Of a DNA stretch of 64,000 nt, positions 60,575-64,000 are shown piece after piece; position 1 is the stretch's first letter, and each line of letters begins with the position of its first letter. The notes beneath the pieces are model-generated. The model was not told the DNA's origin. It saw nothing but the letters and a program-made list of their open reading frames with translations, and made no database searches. This DNA is from Candidatus Litorirhabdus singularis (GTDB lineage: Bacteria > Pseudomonadota > Gammaproteobacteria > Pseudomonadales > Halieaceae), in contig NZ_SHNN01000001.1 of NCBI RefSeq assembly GCF_026262625.1, positions 186,001 to 250,000 of the forward strand. The letters run 5' to 3'. Made by a program: the position numbers and the translations under genes.

Positions 60575-60973
60575 ATGGCAAAACGTTTCTACAGCATCTC
60601 AGAGTTAGCGCGGGAGTTTGATATCACCACCCGTACTATCCGCTTCTATGAAGAAAAAGGCCTGCTGCAGCCCCAGCGGCAGGGCCAGCAACGTCGCTAC
60701 AGCGAAAGCGATCGGGTGCGCCTGACTCTGATACTGCGCGGCAAGCGTATTGGCCTGTCACTGCAGGAAAGCCAGAAATTCATTGCCATGTACGACCCCG
60801 CCCACGGCAATATCGACCAGTTACAGTCGCTACTCACCGAGGTCAATCAACGCCGGCAGCAATTACATCAGCAAATGCAGGACCTGAAAGCCATGCTCAC
60901 TGAGCTAGATGACGTCCAGAGCCGCTGTCAACAAGCCCTTCAACATGCACAACAGCAGGAAACCATGTCATGA
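60575..60973 (+). CDS. liuR: MerR-family regulator of leucine/isovalerate degradation
   Basis: A 132-residue MerR-type protein. The winged helix starts [20 protein letters not shown] then [10 protein letters not shown], and a C-terminal coiled coil (about 80-125) mediates dimerisation. No metal-binding cysteine set is present. It overlaps the isovaleryl-CoA dehydrogenase start by four bases, and the adjacent operator indicates autoregulation. The LiuR assignment rests on context and the palindrome. Confidence 0.88.
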   Translation: MAKRFYSISELAREFDITTRTIRFYEEKGLLQPQRQGQQRRYSESDRVRLTLILRGKRIGLSLQESQKFIAMYDPAHGNIDQLQSLLTEVNQRRQQLHQQMQDLKAMLTELDDVQSRCQQALQHAQQQETMS

Positions 60974-62139
60974 ATACCCCCTACCCCACTCTCAACTTTG
61001 GCCTTGGCGAAGAAATCGATATGCTGCGCGACGCCGTGTACCAGTTGTGCGCATCCGAACTGGCGCCGCGTGCTCAGCAGATCGACAAAGACAATGCCTT
61101 TCCCATGGATATGTGGCGCAAGTTTGGCGACATGGGCCTGCTAGGCGTCACCGTTGAGGAAGAATACGGCGGCAGCGGCATGGGTTACCTGGCCCACAGC
61201 GTCGCCATGGAAGAAATCAGCCGCGCCTCGGCGTCGGTGGGATTGTCCTATGGCGCTCACTCCAACCTGTGTGTCAACCAGATTCGCAAGAATGGTAGCG
61301 AGGCGCAGAAACACCAGTATCTGCCCAAGCTGTGCAGCGGCGAACATATTGGCGCCCTGGCCATGTCCGAGCCCAATGCCGGCTCCGATGTGGTTAGCAT
61401 GAAGTTGCACGCGCAAAAACAAGGCGACGTCTACGTGCTCAATGGCTCCAAGATGTGGATCACCAATGGTCCGGATGCCCATACTTATGTCATCTACGCC
61501 AAAACTGACGTCGACGCCGGCGCCAAAGGCATAACGGCTTTTATCGTCGAGCGTGACTATCCCGGGTTTAGCCGCGGCCCCAAGTTAGACAAGCTGGGAA
61601 TGCGCGGCTCCAACACCTGCGAACTGATCTTTGAAAACTGTGAGGTGCCCGCTGCCAACATACTCGGGCAGGAGGGTTCGGGGGTGCGCGTATTAATGTC
61701 CGGCCTCGACTTTGAGCGCACCGTCTTATCTGGCGGCCCGGTCGGCATCATGCAAGCCTGCCTGGACGTAGTAATACCCTATCTGCATGACCGCGAGCAA
61801 TTTGGTCAGAGCATCGGTGAGTTTCAGCTGATGCAGGGCAAACTGGCCGATATGTACACCGAGCTCAATGCCTGCCGCGCCTACCTGTATGCGGTAGCCG
61901 CCGCCTGTGACCGCGGCGAAGCCAGCCGCAAAGACGCCGCCGCTATTATTCTGTTCGCCGCTGAAAAGGCTACTCTCATGGCATCGCAAGCTATTCAGGC
62001 GCTGGGTGGCAACGGCTATATCAATGACTACGCCACTGGCCGTCTACTGCGCGACGCCAAGCTGTATGAGATCGGCGCCGGCACCTCGGAAATTCGCCGT
62101 ATGCTGATTGGCCGTGAATTGTTCAAGGAAACCGCGTGA
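60970..62139 (+). CDS. liuA: Isovaleryl-CoA dehydrogenase
   Basis: An FAD enzyme that makes 3-methylcrotonyl-CoA from isovaleryl-CoA in leucine breakdown. The 389-residue product has family motifs [18 protein letters not shown] and a C-terminal [20 protein letters not shown]. The catalytic base E249 lies in [16 protein letters not shown], the helix position characteristic of isovaleryl-CoA dehydrogenases. Its ATG overlaps liuR, and liuB follows in the same operon. Confidence 0.96.
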   Translation: MNTPYPTLNFGLGEEIDMLRDAVYQLCASELAPRAQQIDKDNAFPMDMWRKFGDMGLLGVTVEEEYGGSGMGYLAHSVAMEEISRASASVGLSYGAHSNLCVNQIRKNGSEAQKHQYLPKLCSGEHIGALAMSEPNAGSDVVSMKLHAQKQGDVYVLNGSKMWITNGPDAHTYVIYAKTDVDAGAKGITAFIVERDYPGFSRGPKLDKLGMRGSNTCELIFENCEVPAANILGQEGSGVRVLMSGLDFERTVLSGGPVGIMQACLDVVIPYLHDREQFGQSIGEFQLMQGKLADMYTELNACRAYLYAVAAACDRGEASRKDAAAIILFAAEKATLMASQAIQALGGNGYINDYATGRLLRDAKLYEIGAGTSEIRRMLIGRELFKETA

Positions 62140-62149
62140 GGCAACCGCA

Positions 62150-63757
<1,608 letters not shown>

Positions 63758-63762
63758 TCGTC

Positions 63763-64000
63763 ATGACCGACAGTAGTGTAAGTATCACCACCGACGAGCG
63801 CGGCGTGGCCATCGTGCAGCTTAACCGCGCCGCCAAGCACAATGCCTTCGACGACGAGGTTATCGCCGAGCTGGACATCGCCTTTGAGGCCATTGCCGCC
63901 CAACAAGATCTGCGCGCGGTGGTACTAGCCTCCGCCGGCAAGAGTTTTTCCGCCGGCGCCGATCTCGGCTGGATGCAACGCATGGCCAACTACAGCCATG
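63763..64000 (+). CDS. liuC: Methylglutaconyl-CoA hydratase, N-terminal part (truncated)
   Basis: The first 79 codons of a crotonase-fold enzyme run to the window end. The sequence contains the family pattern NRAAKHNAFDDEVIAELD and the oxyanion-hole segment GKSFSAGADLGWMQRMANY. It begins five bases after liuB. Its place directly after liuB supports the liuC assignment, which the active-site residues beyond the edge would confirm. Confidence 0.85.
   Translation, partial: MTDSSVSITTDERGVAIVQLNRAAKHNAFDDEVIAELDIAFEAIAAQQDLRAVVLASAGKSFSAGADLGWMQRMANYSH

Overview
The window comes from a gammaproteobacterium chromosome. It carries the complete rpoBC-str-S10-spc-alpha block on the minus strand, two tuf genes of 407 codons, and uvrA next to an MFS gene. 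The birA-coaX-SPOR and tRNA-tufB-secE order resembles Pseudomonas-type chromosomes. PEP-CTERM proteins and a leucine-degradation (liu) cluster suggest an aerobic, probably marine lineage such as Cellvibrionales/Halieaceae. That placement is inference from gene content and not from a tree.

Layout: 1-3477 holds a truncated MFS transporter and divergent uvrA. From 3537 to 17423, all on the minus strand, lie the alpha operon (rpsM, rpsK, rpsD, rpoA, rplQ), rpmJ, secY, and the spc and S10 gene sets down to rpsJ. A 995-codon membrane protein with a spermidine-synthase-like domain (17541-20528) sits between rpsJ and tufA. Then come fusA, rpsG, rpsL, rpoC, rpoB, rplL, rplJ, rplA, rplK, nusG, secE, tRNA-Trp, the second tuf gene, and tRNA-Thr(GGT), tRNA-Gly and tRNA-Tyr (to 39437).

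The accessory segment is 39.7-57.0 kb. It holds an acyl-CoA carboxylase pair, a zinc/iron efflux pump (CDF family), an AsmA-like giant, a VOC protein, tRNA-Thr(TGT), and three PEP-CTERM surface proteins, two of them behind sigma-54-like promoters. It also holds a TetR/PhyH-dioxygenase/2-hydroxyacid-dehydrogenase cluster with twin abutting operators, and an MBOAT/SGNH O-acylation pair. From 57.0 kb onward are a SPOR protein, coaX and birA, then an NTF2-fold protein and the start of the liu operon (liuR, liuA, liuB, partial liuC).

The parts connect in several ways. BirA biotinylates the carrier domain of acyl-CoA carboxylases such as the one at 41.3-43.2 kb. At least four translation-related promoters share a -10 of TAGAAT, a 17-bp spacer and a GC-rich discriminator, which suggests common growth-rate control. 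The two tuf genes are almost identical, which indicates gene conversion. The most unusual points are the PEP-CTERM gene that lacks a normal start codon, the sigma-54-type signals before PEP-CTERM genes, the palindrome family behind both tuf genes, and the large protein embedded between tufA and rpsJ.
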